Shown: piece after piece, positions 42,120 through 53,721 of the stretch
How positions within the stretch are numbered: position 1 is the stretch's first letter
Layout: every line of letters begins with the position of its first letter
NCBI GenBank assembly: GCA_018287875.1
Contig: JAGVVL010000022.1
Span: 744,001 to 808,000 of the forward strand
DNA length: 64,000 nt
Source of the DNA: Nigrospora sphaerica
Taxonomy: Eukaryota; Ascomycota; Sordariomycetes; Amphisphaeriales; Apiosporaceae
Direction: 5' to 3'
Made by a program: the position numbers and the translations under genes
The notes under the pieces: model-generated
What the model was told of the DNA's origin: nothing
Databases searched by the model: none
What the model saw: the letters and a program-made list of their open reading frames with translations, nothing else

Positions 42120-44259
42120 TCACTTCAGCTCCGCACCCCCGAGGATCAAGGGGTGTTGGCCCTGAGGACGGTGGAACGAAGCCGCGGCACCGCAGCTCGA
42201 ATCCGCCCCCGTGTCGTCGACAAAGGACAGCGAGTAATCCGGCTTCTTCTGGCCCGGAGCGCCAAAGTTCATAATCTTCTTTTTGTCTTTGCTGTAAGGA
42301 CGCCAGAACAAGGCATCTTCCGGCTTGGCATCTTCGGGGTTCGGGTCCATGTAACGCACAAAGTCAAGAATTCTCTGCTGGAACTCCTTCGCAAATGTCG
42401 CATTGCTCACCTTGCCGCCGGAAGGGTAGTACTGCGGCGCACCACTATCAGCTCACAACATTAACGAACAGCTCATTCCTTCGAAACAGTACGCACCATA
42501 TAGTCTAAATCGGTGCCAATTGTGGCGGGCAGAACGTTGAATGCGTATCGATAGGCTAAACCGTAGTCATTACCCTCGTCACGAACAGCCGCCTTGGTGA
42601 TGTTGTGAAGAACACAATCCGTCGATGAATCCTATACGCATATTCAGTAAATAAGCACCGTGCCGCGTGGCCCTGCAACGTTTCTTACCGCCTTGCCAGT
42701 GGCGCCCAAGAGGTAATGCAATTTTCCGGGAACCTCGATTTCGCCAAAGCTCTGCCCCGCGGGCTTGCGAACCAGCCAGTAGTCCAGCGTGGGACCAAAG
42801 CGCGGCAGCTTGGAGCCATAGTGTCAGCTGCATGAATGTGCCAGTATGTACCCGAGGGTCGTGGGAATCCGGCCCTACCTTGGAGCTGTCGCTGTACACT
42901 TCCTGAAGCAGTTTGTTATTGGCCTTGATAATGGCCTCAGAACTGAAAGTGTCGTTGAGGATGGCATCAAGGCTGTCGCCACCTGTGTAGTTTAGAAACT
43001 TGGTAAACACGTCGTCTAGCCCGGTGTCGTTGATGCGTGTGATTGAGGACGGGCTGAGGAGAATGAATTTGCTGACAGGAGATTTCTCCCGCGTGTTCCG
43101 GGCAATTAAAGCCATCAGGGAAGCTGCGGCATCGCCCTGGCCCAGGGCTGCAATGCTGGGAGGATCTTAGCTGGTGGAAGATGCAAGCGAAACCCTCGGC
43201 CGTCGAAGGGTTTCTCACCGGTTATATTGGCCTCCAAAAACGTGGATAGAGCTGGCCACCCATTTGAAAACCTCGATCTGATCGAGCAATCCGAGGTTGG
43301 CCACGCCCCATTCATTTAAGTACTTCCCCCCCCCAATCCAGCCGAGCGCCCCAAGTCGGTAATTCGCCGACACCTTCCACCCGGTCAGCAAACACCCGTC
43401 TTCAGAATTTGGGAATAGGGTGCCCTACGTGGATGATATTGTCACTAATGGCCTCGGTGTCGTTACTGGCCTCGCCGACGGCGAAAAGGCCCTCGGGGGA
43501 GAACTGCTGCTTGGAGCCCGAGATAAAGCTGAGAACACGATGAGTGGCAGCACGAGGTACGAGGACGGCGTCTTTGAACTTACTCCCCAAATATGGACAC
43601 CAGGGTGGCACTTCCTACACCGGGTTTAGTATTACCGGGCCCAGCAGGGCAATAAGTAGCGATAGGACTGACCAAACAACCTATGGCGATTTCGCTTTTC
43701 CCAAACTGAAACGGGCACCTGGACATCGAGAAAGAGGCAGCTCTCATTGACAGTGGCACGACCGGGGTTGAGCTGGGGGCAGACTACCGAATTTTCTCCC
43801 TTGTTAACCTCGTCACTGTAATCGAGCCACGTCACAGGGGCTGCCAAGCGCAATTCGCCGACGGGCGGCAAGGCGTAGGGGATGTTGTTGAAGGCGATGT
43901 ACGATTTGTCTTTCTGCATCCACCGACTGTCAGCCGCCGCCGCGTATCCTCGACATCCGTTTACGCCTCTGAGGATAACGAACCGACAAGAAGCCCTGAT
44001 GCTTCCCGTGCATCAGCTCGACAATGTACTCCCCCTTATCGTCGTCGGCGGCCCCTGTAAAATCCGCGGCTCCGAGCGCGGGTGCGTGGACGGGTCTCTT
44101 CCGGCCGGGGACGTGGTTCGGGGTTGCTCCAATAGCCTTGGGCTCGGCAGCCGGCTCGTTCACCTGCTGCTCTAGGTCAATGGTGACGTCGACATGGACG
44201 CTGGCAGTCTTGGCGCAAGCGCCGAGAGCGAGGGCGAAGACCAAAGCCTCCAACTTCAT
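42120..44259 (-). CDS. Secreted carboxylesterase-like protein lacking the catalytic residues (nine exons)
   Basis: Exons (minus): 44259-43984, 43913-43681, 43610-43584, 43528-43429, 43373-43219, 43155-42879, 42808-42689, 42631-42497 (last edge uncertain, maybe 42492) and ~42450-42120. All but the last junction join in phase with good splice signals, giving ~555 aa. A signal peptide is followed by the type-B carboxylesterase landmarks FNNIPYALPPVGELRLAAP, NESCLFLDV, VSANYRLGALGWIGGG, GLLDQIEVFKWV, and MNFGA near the end. The catalytic positions are changed: the oxyanion GGG is IFGDF (~178-179), the GxSxG nucleophile is GQGDAAAS (Gly271), and the PATHGxD histidine is Ile (PATIGTD, ~434). Probably a non-catalytic binding protein. 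The gene is not interrupted by stops. Confidence 0.85.
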
Positions 44260-44457
44260 CGTGAGGGTTTAATCTAAAGGGATAGTGTGTAATGAGGTGT
44301 CCCAGGTCGGGTTGCAAAGCTAAAAATGTACGGAGTGGGAATGAGGAGATCGGCCACCTCATATACCGGCGAGAGAAAGCGAGCGGGTCACGATACGCTC
44401 GTCGTTTGCATGGACCAACATCGGCACCTTACAGTTGCTTTACCGTTAGTAACAGGG
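44260..44457. other. Promoter region of the esterase-like gene
   Basis: Upstream of ATG 44259 on the minus strand. No strong TATA is seen. Confidence 0.35.
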
Positions 44458-44870
44458 CTAGATTGCGATCGTGCTCGTCATGGGGCGTCTAGCTCGTCGG
44501 CGGTATAATGCTTGACCGCCTCGATTTCCACGATCGAAGACAATCCGCCGCACCCTGGCGGTCATGTAAGCCTGCCAACGAATACGGCCGCAGCCCAAGG
44601 AAAACGTATCCCTGCCTGGATCATCCTTCCATGGACTAGGAAAGTATCCGCAGATCTGACCGGCTCCGATCGGAGCAACAGAATTGCAGAGAGGGATGTG
44701 AGTGGGGCAGGTGTGAGAAATAACGACTGTCGTCTTGGCATCCTCAGGACGGCCGGGTTCTGAGACAATTGTGGACAATTACTAACCACGCTCCTTGTTG
44801 AGAGCCCAGGAAGTGGCGGAAGATGGCCAACCACGTTCCCTGCTAATGCCAAGACAGGCAGTAGCTTCAT
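44458..44870 (-). CDS. Possible small secreted protein (frame uncertain)
   Basis: The minus ATG at 44870 opens a good signal peptide (MKLLPVLALAGNVVGHLPPL). After ~26 codons the most protein-like reading shifts by one frame at about 44770 (CPTHIPLCNSVAPIGAGQIC and CGYFPSPWKDDPG), with several Cys. No acceptable intron of normal length joins the two, so there is a very short intron, an indel, or the gene is decayed. It could be an effector-like protein. Confidence 0.35.
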
Positions 44871-45789
44871 GCCGGCTTTGCCAGATTAACGAGGAGAGAT
44901 TGGGGTTTCCCGTGACGAGGATTACGAACAAGGTTCCCCACGTTATATTCCCTTCGGGCAAAGAGAAGTGCGACGATGTCATTTCACTTGTCCAGTACAC
45001 TTTCAGTCTCCTCATGAATCTCCAGGCTGCCATAGGTTGGTGAATCTCGTACGATTCGGTTGCAGCAGAACAAAAAGAGAGCCAGACACTAGTAAGACAC
45101 GGACTGTTCAGCTGGGATCGGATGGGTGGGACATGCGGAACGGGCCAGGCGGGACGGGCGGTTGCGATATCTGAGATTAAAAGCAACGATACGCTTTCCC
45201 GCCACCTAGCCCCACTGCTAAGGGCCGACGGGCAGTTTCGCAGGGGGCTCTCAGCCCCCGCATGAAGGAGAAACCCGCGACAACCTAGACGGGCCAGTCT
45301 ACCGAGTCATGGGATGCTGATATGGTGAAGACTGGGGTGAAGGGGAAAGATGATGTATTCCGTTCGCCGGCCACGAAGTGGCTGTCAGGGCAGGAAACTA
45401 TCTATGGTGCGATATCTTAACTAGGTAGGTGGGGTAGCAGGACCCCTCCTTAACAAGGATACCGCACCTTATTACTGTTTACTTACCCCCGCCACGTATT
45501 AAATGCCGGCCTCTAAAGCAAAGCATGTCGCTGTCCTCCGCGATCCTCCGTATCATACAATTCAAAGTCCATGGAGGCCTTAAGCCTTCGTCTCGCGCTA
45601 TCTGCTGCGACGACGTAGCGTCTCCAATCCTCGCTCTCGTCGCTAGGCCTCTGCACCTCTGTGGCGCTCCCAGTATTCGCCGATCAGCTTAGTGGCCCCG
45701 ATAAGGTCCGTCTTATGTTGCTAGACATTATGCTTATGGCCCTAGCTAAGCCACTTAAGTTCGAGGACCTCTATTCGGGCCGCCCCCAC
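44871..45789. other. Intergenic; transposon-end-like sequence at its right edge
   Basis: No gene is recognised. At 45768-45800 the sequence TTCGGGCCGCCCCCACTTTC, followed by GGGCCCCC, resembles the double-block terminus of the pogo-type fragment at 15639-15675. It lies exactly where the truncated NLR sequence begins. Confidence 0.4.
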
Positions 45790-46931
45790 TTTCGGGCCCC
45801 CTAAAATTCAGCACTTCTGAAGGCTCAGCTGGTGAAACCTTCGAGGACGACCAACTGATGCTCCGGAACTACAGCCTAATCACCACAGAGACAGGTGACG
45901 TCTTTAAGATGCACAGTCTTGTGCAGCTAGCAACAAGAAGGTGGCTGAGTGCCGAAAAAAGAACGGAACTGTTTAAGGAACGGTTTGTGGGTCGGATGGC
46001 ACGCGTATTTCCAATAGGAGCTTACGACGACTGGTCGACATGCCAAACGTTGTTTGCCCATGTGGAAGGAGCGATCAACCACCGCCCTAAAGGTGGAAAG
46101 CCGCTGGAAGAGTGGGCGCAGGTCTTATACAACGGCAGCTGGTATGCCCATGGGCAAGGGAGATATAGCTTAGCGGAGACAATGGCGAAGAAGTCGCGCG
46201 ATGCTAGGCTAGAAATGCTAGGTAAGGAGCACGAGCTGACCTGGGATAGCATTTCGATGGTTGGGGAGGTGCTTCTCAATCAAGGGAGGTATAAGAAGGC
46301 AGAGAAGCTGTTTATGGAAGTGATGGACACTCGCAAGCAGAAACTCGGACTGGATCATCCCCACACGCTGACCAGCATGGCCAATCTAGCGTCGACGCTT
46401 TGGAATCAAGGACGATGGGACAAAGCCGAGGAGCTAGACGTGGAAGTGATGGAGACGAGCAAGCAGAAACTCGGACTGGATCATCCCCACACGCTGACCA
46501 GCATGGCCAATCTGGCGTCGACGTACCGGAATTAAGGACGATGGGACAAAGCCGAGGAGCTGGACGTGGAAGTGATGGAGACGAGCAAGCAGAAACTCGG
46601 ACTGGATCATCCCTCCACGCTGACCAGCATGGCCAATCTGGCGTCGAAGTACCGGAATCAAGGCCGATGGGCAGAGGCCGAGAAGCTGGAGATGGAAGTG
46701 ATGGAGACTCGTAAGGAGAAACTGGGACTAGCTCATCCCGACACGCTCGCCATCATGAATAACCTGGCTTTCACTTGGCACGCCCAACAACGTACAACGG
46801 ACGCTATCGGTATGATGAGCGCGTGCGTCCAACTCGCCCGTCAAGCCCTAGGAACGGACCATCTATATACTGCTTCGTTCACCCGAACGTTGGACGCATG
46901 GCGCGCCGAGCAAGCAACGCCGCGTTTCTAG
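45790..46931 (+). pseudogene. 5'-truncated NLR-type protein: C-terminal TPR (kinesin-light-chain-like) repeats
   Basis: The frame starts abruptly at ~45790, upstream of the ATG at 45858, in the region normally linking the NB-ARC domain to the repeats (MHSLVQLATRRWL). Kinesin-light-chain-type TPR units of 42 residues follow (KLGLDHPHTLTSMANLAST, NQGRWDKAEELDVEVMET). Two or three of the units are almost identical in DNA. A TAA at 46533-46535 interrupts the frame where sister repeats have CAA (Gln), a CpA-to-TpA change; the same frame then continues to 46931. No nucleotide-binding domain is left, so it is a dead fragment of an incompatibility or innate-immunity receptor gene. Confidence 0.85.
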
Positions 46932-47237
46932 AAATCGAGCGTATGCGACATCATGTGAACTAGCATGGTTGAATCTAATGGTCAGCAAAATACATTAACA
47001 GTGCCTTGCCCTCTCAAGGAGACAGTGGCCGTGGCTCTTGTACTGTAGCCAATTTTTGATAACATGATGTCTGCTTACGTAGCTTATCGCAGTTAAAAAG
47101 TTTTAGTGTTAATGTATTCATAGCAGAGGAAAAAACCTTTTTGAAACCGACCCCACACGGCGATAACTTCACAACCACGACTCTATAAGCTACCGGATAG
47201 CCCGGAAACTGTTCCTAGGGCTTCATTTAGCCTAGAA

Positions 47238-48596
47238 ATGGTCGATTCACCACCCTCGAGGCAAAGCGCGGGTGGTGGGAGCCGCCATAGGCCCGCCCCA
47301 CCCCCCGAGCCGTCACCTCCGGACTCAAGAACACCATCGCCAGACAGCATCACAGCACCTGGACGCAGTCCAGAGGATATACGCAGCACTATAGACGACT
47401 TCAAACGCTTCCTAGCTGGTGAAGTCAACATTGCGACCTTGGCCGCAGCAGTTCAAGCCGCCATCCCGGTCCTAGAGATGGCGGCCAAGGAATCGGACAA
47501 CCAGCCCAGCGTCGAAAGACGTATCAATGCTATCGAGAACACGCTGCAAGCTATCTATAAGGAAATTAAAGCTCCTAAGACGTACGCTGCAGCCGCTACT
47601 GCCCCTACCGCCGCCCCGGCGCCCAGGGCCCCCCAGGTAGCCAAGACTCTGCCTCCTCGACACGAACGGGAGGTAACGGTTAAGGCCGCAGGAACTGAAG
47701 GCCGCACCTACGAAGAAATCGTGCGGAAAGTTAACGCAGCAACAGGTAGAGAAACAGTAATAGCCGCACGGAAGCTTCCTAGCGGAGACTATGCTATTAC
47801 CTGCAAGACAGCAGAAGAGAAGCGACAGCTGGAAACCGACCAGGCCTGGACCACCGAGGCCTTTGGAGAGAACGCCTCTATCCAGAAGAGAAAGATCCTG
47901 GTGGTGGCCCATGGCATCAACAAGGAGGCCATAGAGACGAACCAAGGGCAGCTAGGAGTCCAACTTCGGAACCGGCCCGGCGGCCCTATCGACGTCCTGG
48001 AGGCCAAGCTCCCTCGCAACGCCAAGACCTCGTCCAGGAAGATCATGGCCCTATATATTGCAGTACCCACGGTTCAACAAGCGGAACAGCTGTGTCGAGA
48101 CGGCCTTATTTGGCAGTACGGCTACTATCCATGCGAGCCCTTCGCCGAAGGAGCACAGCTTAAGCAATGCTACCACTGCTACCGTTATGGACATATCGCC
48201 CGTGTCTGCCGCCACGCACGTAGGTGCGGGCTCTGCTCTTCAACAAAGCATGACGACAAAGAATGCCCAGAAGCAGAGAATAAGAGCCGGTACTGCTGTC
48301 CAGCATGCCGAGGACCACACACTGCGTGGTCTAAGGAGTGTCCAGTCCGCCAGGAGCAGGTCCAGATCGCCAAGGCTACTTATGTCACGAGACCGAAGGG
48401 ATTCGCACTGCCCTCGCAAGAACCCCCTAAGTCAACAGCCGAGGACTGGCAGACATTACAGCCGCGGAAGCGTCGAGCAACTAGCTGCCGTACTAGAAGC
48501 ACTGGCAGAGCCCGCAGCAGAACCCACGAAGAGACAGACGACATGGACATCGAAACACCGGAGTCAACACTAAACAGCATCCACGCTCGACCATGA
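47238..48596 (+). CDS. LINE ORF1 (Gag-like), copy 2
   Basis: 452 aa, the same length as copy 1 and roughly 90% similar. It has the same Pro-rich start, RRM-like middle and three zinc knuckles (CYHCYRYGHIARVC, CGLCSSTKHDDKEC, CPACRGPHTAWSKEC). The frame is intact. The TGA stop overlaps the ORF2 start as ATGA at 48593-48596. Confidence 0.9.
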   Translation: MVDSPPSRQSAGGGSRHRPAPPPEPSPPDSRTPSPDSITAPGRSPEDIRSTIDDFKRFLAGEVNIATLAAAVQAAIPVLEMAAKESDNQPSVERRINAIENTLQAIYKEIKAPKTYAAAATAPTAAPAPRAPQVAKTLPPRHEREVTVKAAGTEGRTYEEIVRKVNAATGRETVIAARKLPSGDYAITCKTAEEKRQLETDQAWTTEAFGENASIQKRKILVVAHGINKEAIETNQGQLGVQLRNRPGGPIDVLEAKLPRNAKTSSRKIMALYIAVPTVQQAEQLCRDGLIWQYGYYPCEPFAEGAQLKQCYHCYRYGHIARVCRHARRCGLCSSTKHDDKECPEAENKSRYCCPACRGPHTAWSKECPVRQEQVQIAKATYVTRPKGFALPSQEPPKSTAEDWQTLQPRKRRATSCRTRSTGRARSRTHEETDDMDIETPESTLNSIHARP

Positions 48597-51500
48597 CAGC
48601 GCTAAGGATCCTACACTGGAACACGCAGAAAAGCAAGAAAGCACAGATCCCGGTAGTCGATGCCATCTCCGAAGAGTACGACGTCCTAGCTATCCAAGAG
48701 CCCTGGCGAAACCCAAGCATGCCGACCACCTACTGCCCGAGATCCTCTCCATACTACCTACTTTACGCGACCGAGGGAGGTAGGGCATGCATCTATATTA
48801 ATAAGAAGTGCACCCCAGCGCAGTGGACATACGAGGCGCAGCCAGATAAGTGTCGTATCACAATCCAACTACCAGACGGTCCTATAACGGTTGTCTGCAT
48901 ATACTCGCGTCCCCCTGGGTCCACCAGCAGATCGGACCTGCCCGCTATCGAAGCCTTCCATGCCGAACCCCAGCCAAGACGAACAGTCCTTGTGGGAGAC
49001 TTCAACGTCCACCACCCCGTCTGGGGAGGATACAACGTCCGACCCCATAATGCAGCTAACAAGCTGCTCCAGCTAGCAGAATCCTGGAGACTCCAGCTGA
49101 TCACTCCCCCTGGAACACCGACATGGACTCGAAGAGGGTGCATGGACTCCACGACCGACTTAGCGTGGGCCACGGACGATCTCCGAGCTGCCTAGGACGG
49201 GTATGCCCCATTTGCTGGATCCGATCACCTCCCCCAGGTGATACGCGTGGCTGGACCCCGTATAGACCGCCAAGACAGGCTACGACGCAGCTGGAAAACA
49301 GCTGACTATGACCAGGCGAAGGCAGAGGCGGCACACCTACCACAGCCAGGGCGACTCGAGACACCAGAAGAAATCGATAGCTACACCGAGACGTTAACTA
49401 AGGAGCTAACTCGGATAGCCGATCTAGTTGCCCCCCTCCGCTACTCTAAGGGGAGAGGCAAGGCCTGGTGGAACCACGACACGGAAAGAGCTATAGAGGA
49501 GGAGAGACGAGCCCAGCGAGCATGGCTATCCGACAGGACAGACGCAGCCTGGCGAGCTCTTCGGCAAGCATCCCTTGCGAAAAAGAAAACGATCCGAGAA
49601 GCCAAGACGGCGTCCTGGAGACATATGCTCCACGAGGCTTCTAGCCAGCCAGCTGGCGTCTGGAATATTGCGAGATGGGCTAGAATAGAAGGAGCGGCGC
49701 CGCCGTTACCCCCAGCAGTCCCTACTCTTCACACACCGTGTGGCGAAGCAACGACCCATAAGGAGAAAACAGAGGCCTTCCGCGAGAGATTTTACCCTCT
49801 CCCTAAGGCTAGGCCGAACGGCTTCCAAATAACAAACCGGCTCGCAGCGCCCCTCGATATGGACAGCAAGGTGACAGCAGAACAAGTCCAAGACATCCTT
49901 ACTAAGGCAGGCCAGTGGAAGGCACCTGGACCAGACCAGCTTCCGAACGGATTCCTTAAACGCCTAGGAAAGCCCCTCTTCCAGGCCTTGGCCTCCCTAG
50001 CGGAAGCGTGCTGGCATATAGGATACTATCCAAGAGCGTTCCGGAAAGCAGTCACCGTTATCCTCCGGAAGCCAGGAAAGCAGCCAAACGAGTATCACCA
50101 AGCCGGCGGATGGAGACCTATTGCGCTGCTCAACACTATAGGGAAAGCGATCGAGAGCCTACTAGCGCAACGGCTAGCTAGCTTTGCCGAAGAGAACGGA
50201 CTGCTCCCGGACGAACAGATGGGCAACCGGAAAGGCCGCTCCACAGAAACGGCCTTGAGGTTGCTAACGGACCTAGTCCGCACAGCCTGGAAACATGGAG
50301 GCGCAGCAACCCTTCTATCGCTGGATATTTCGGGCGCTTTCGACTCGGTCGACCATGGAAGGCTTCTCGCTAACCTGCGAGCGCTAAGGGTCCCTATATG
50401 GACTATCAGCTGGATCCGAAGCTTCCTATCTAACCGGTCCACCACGCTATTCTTCGACGGCCAAGAATCGGACGAGATCCCAGTCCCGGCAGGCGTCCCG
50501 CAGGGCTCACCCCTATCGCCTATCCTCTTCTGCCTCTATACAGCCGGTCTCTATAAGGCTCTCCGCGCCGTACCAGGGATAGCTACTATAGCCTTCGCAG
50601 ACGACACGAACCTCGTGGGCTTCGGCTTAGACCCCGAGCAGACCTGCGAGCGGCTGGAGGCCGCTCACAGGATCTGTAAAGAATGGGCAGTTAGCCACGG
50701 CATGACCTTCGCAGTCCAGAAATATCACCTAGTCCACTTCTCTCGAAGACGGAAAGGTCCGGACACGAAGATAGCCTTAGAAGGTCACGAAATCGAACCA
50801 GAAGACTCCTGCCGCATCCTTGGCATCCAGGTGGATAGACGTCTCCGCTGGGACGTACATATCCAGTCAATATCGAAGAAGATGGCGACGCAAGTCTATG
50901 CCCTAGACCGGATAGCCGGCTCGACATGGGGCGCGTCTCTCCAGCGAGCCCGCCAAGTCTATACAGCGGTCGTACGGTCTGCGATAGGCTATTGAGCTTC
51001 AGAGTGGCACCGCCAGATCTCGAAAAATCGAGCTAAGGCACTCAACGACGTCCAGACAGAGTGCCTCCGAAAGGTCACAGGAGCTTTTAAAGCCACGGCC
51101 ACCGCAGTACTAGAAACGGAAGCTTACGTGTCCCCCTTAGACACGTGGCTCAATAGAAGGGTGGCGGCATCGGAAGAGAGGCTCCAACAGCCGCGTATCG
51201 CATCACTCATCCAAGCGAGATGCGATAGCGCAGCTAGATGGATCCTAACAAGACCGACTCGCCGGCGCAGACCGAAAGGCCCCGACGCTCCCGATCGTAA
51301 GAGGTGGCTAAACGAATGGCTAGCTGGAGACTCAGCACATAAGGCTGAGGAGAGAGACTGGCTTCAAAGATGGCAACAAGCGCAGCAAAATCGAACAGCA
51401 CGAACCCCGGCAGCAACTAAGATACCGCCAGACAAGCACGTCCTTAAGCTCCATAAGGGACTCCATAAGGCGGAGAGCTCCATCCTCGTCCAAGCGAGGA

Positions 51501-51781
51501 CTGGCAAGATTGGGCTGCGAGACTTCCTTTTTAAGCGTAGGGTCCCAGGCTTCGACAGCCCCTGGTGCGTCTGCGGTCAGGGTAGGGAGACCGTCCGGCA
51601 CATCCTCGTTTTCTGCCCACGGGAAAGAGAAAGACGAGAGCATCTCGTCCAAGCTCTAGGAGGACCGATAGACACGGATAGGATGCTCGACACCCCAGGA
51701 AAAGCAGGAATTATCGCAAGATGGCTACTCCGCTCCGGAAGGCTGGACATGTTCCAGCTAGCAAATCAACTTATCAGCTAG
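48593..51781 (+). pseudogene. LINE ORF2 (endonuclease-reverse transcriptase), copy 2, two nonsense codons
   Basis: Domain order is as in copy 1: APE-type endonuclease (VGDFNVHHPVWGG), RT with LDISGAFDS, GVPQGSPLSP and FADD, and a C-terminal CVCGQGRETVRHILVFCP knuckle. In-frame stops are TAG at 49193-49195 (copy 1 has a Tyr codon) and TGA at 50993-50995 (copy 1 has Gly). Both are transversions, so not RIP. Otherwise the frame is open from 48593 to 51781. It lacks the 37-bp duplication of copy 1, so the two copies were inactivated independently. Confidence 0.9.
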
Positions 51782-51984
51782 GAAGCGGGCGCGCTGAGCC
51801 CGATCTCGGTATGGCAGGTCAAAGAGCAGATAGAAGCGGTACGACGCAGCGGAACCTAGGTTTTTCACCCGGCCGGACGTTAGCCCGGAACGGTTTTCCT
51901 AGGCTAAGATGCGCAGGGGGTCCTCATGGCCTAAATAGGTCGCTAGGTGTAAGAATAATAATAATAATAATAATAAAGAAGAAC

Positions 51985-53320
51985 TGATAGCCGCCACCAT
52001 CGCGGTTAAGAGCACCTCGCCAGGGATCGATGGCATCTCGGTACGGCTACCCAAAGTGTGCTGGCATGCCATCCAAGAGCCGATACGATCCCTCTTCCAA
52101 GCCTGCTTACGGATTGGTCACCACCCACGCCCATTCCGAACAGCCGAGGTCGTGCTGCTACGGAAAGCGAACAAGAAAGACCTCTTAAACCCTCGCTCCT
52201 GGCGACCGATCGCCCTCCTCTCCTGTCTGGGGAAAAGGCCTCGAAAGGCTCGCCGCGAGGCGGATAGCCAACACAACACTCCTATACAAGGTAGTCAGCC
52301 CACAACAAGCGGGCGCCTTGCCGACACGAGCAGCCTCGGACCTCCTTGCTTGCTTAACACACGAGATTGAACACTCCCTAGAGACTAGGCGCACGGCCTC
52401 GATTCTCACCTTAGATGTGAAAGGCGCATTCGACGCAACGCTCAAGAAGCGGCTTATGCTCCGTATGAGACAACAGGGCTGGGCCGCACCGTTAATTAGG
52501 TTCGTGGGCTCCTTCATGGAAGAAAGACAAGTGCGGGTTCGTCTCGAGGACGTCATAACAGCACCACAGACGATCCAATGCGGTCTGCCACAAGGCTCCC
52601 CCGCCTCCCCCATCCTCTTCCTCTTATACATCGCAGACATCCTGCTCGAGGACACAAGACACCGATTTGGATACGCAGACGACATATGCCTGTACCGAGA
52701 AATCAAGTCCCTTCAGGAGAACGCACGACAGCTATCGAACGACCTAAATGACGTCCTTAACTGAGGCCGAGAAAACAAGGTCGCGGTCGACCCGGAGAAG
52801 GGTGATATGCCCCACTTTACATGCGGAAAGAACCCGGAGGGACTTCCGAGCGTCTCGGCAAGAGACCACGGCCTCACGGTGCATGCCTTGGAGCAGCCCG
52901 TAAGATGGCTCGGCGTCTGGTTCGACTCAAAACTTCGGTTCATGGAACACGTGAAGAGGTGTCGCACCACAGCGGCACTGGCAAGATAGAAACGGACTTT
53001 CAGGTTGTTCATTAAAGGAAAACTAACGCAAGGAAAGATGCTAGACATGGCAGACTATATACTGAAGCTTGCCAGGGCTCCTGTAGAGCTTCTCACGTGA
53101 CCCCACTAACAGGTTGACGATCTTGGGAATACCCTCACGGCGCGACAAGAGGAAAGCAACACAAGCGCGGAACGTCGTACGACACCTTCGGAGCCTAGCC
53201 AATACCCAGCGAGGCCCTCCACCAAGGACCCTCCAGAAACTTATCTTTACCTGCGTTCTCCCTATCCTCACTCACGGGACCGAGGCATGGTACGAGGGGG
53301 CGCACGAAGACCCGGAAGTT
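51985..53320 (+). pseudogene. Older LINE reverse-transcriptase fragment of a different family
   Basis: RT motifs are visible across several frames: RPIALLSCLGK (to ~52235), a frameshift, then LTLDVKGAFDA, CGLPQGSPASPILF and GYADDICLY (52318-52764), a TGA at 52762, and VRWLGVWFDSKL later. Near the end PILTHGTEAWYEG reads like the region after the RT of Tad-type LINEs. Both ends are missing. A stretch at 53015-53145 also occurs at 41735-41870. It lies inside what was a GPCR gene. Confidence 0.85.
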
Positions 53321-53721
53321 TGCCAGCCGACAATGACCAGGACGAAGAAAGCGCTCGAGACGTCGCCGACCTGGATCAGCCAGCCCTGGGTGAAGCAGGC
53401 GCCTTCGGGGCCAGTGATGGAGTGCTCGGTGGCCCAGTGGAAGGAGACGAGGAAGCCGAGCGACTGTAGGAAGTCGGCGAGGATCAGCTGGTAAATCAGC
53501 ACGATGCTCTGGTTGCGGCCGATGAAGCGGCTGTAGTGGGAGCGCCAGGCGATCATTTGCCAGCTGATGAAGGTGAGCAGGGCCGTCGTAAAAACGATCG
53601 ACGCCGTTGCCAGGATGCCGATGACGATGAGGCCGTGGTAAGTCTCATCGTTTATGTGCAGCAGGCTGTTGGGCGGCTCGTAGTAGAGGGCAGGGATGAC
53701 ATCGTCGGTCACGTAGGCCAT
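53320..53721 (-). pseudogene. Git3-type G protein-coupled receptor, N-terminal fragment
   Basis: ATG 53721 starts a clean membrane protein with three helices: LIVIGILATASIVFTTALL, SIVLIYQLILADFLQSLGF and VGDVSSAFFVLVIVGWQ. The CFTQGWLIQVGDVSS motif before helix 3 is characteristic of the fungal Git3/Gpr1 glucose- or amino-acid-sensing receptors. After ~133 residues the receptor sequence stops at WQ and LINE-derived sequence begins. Helices 4-7 are gone, so it should be non-functional unless a truncated product has a role. Confidence 0.82.

Larger units (their letters stand above)
47131..51976 (+). mobile_element. Tad-like LINE, copy 2
   Basis: Plus-strand copy of the same family, from the GAAACCGACCCCACAC leader (47144) to an ATA/AAT tail (51952-51976). 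It is head to head with copy 1. Its 3' tail is followed within ~15 bp by an older, different LINE fragment. Confidence 0.9.
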
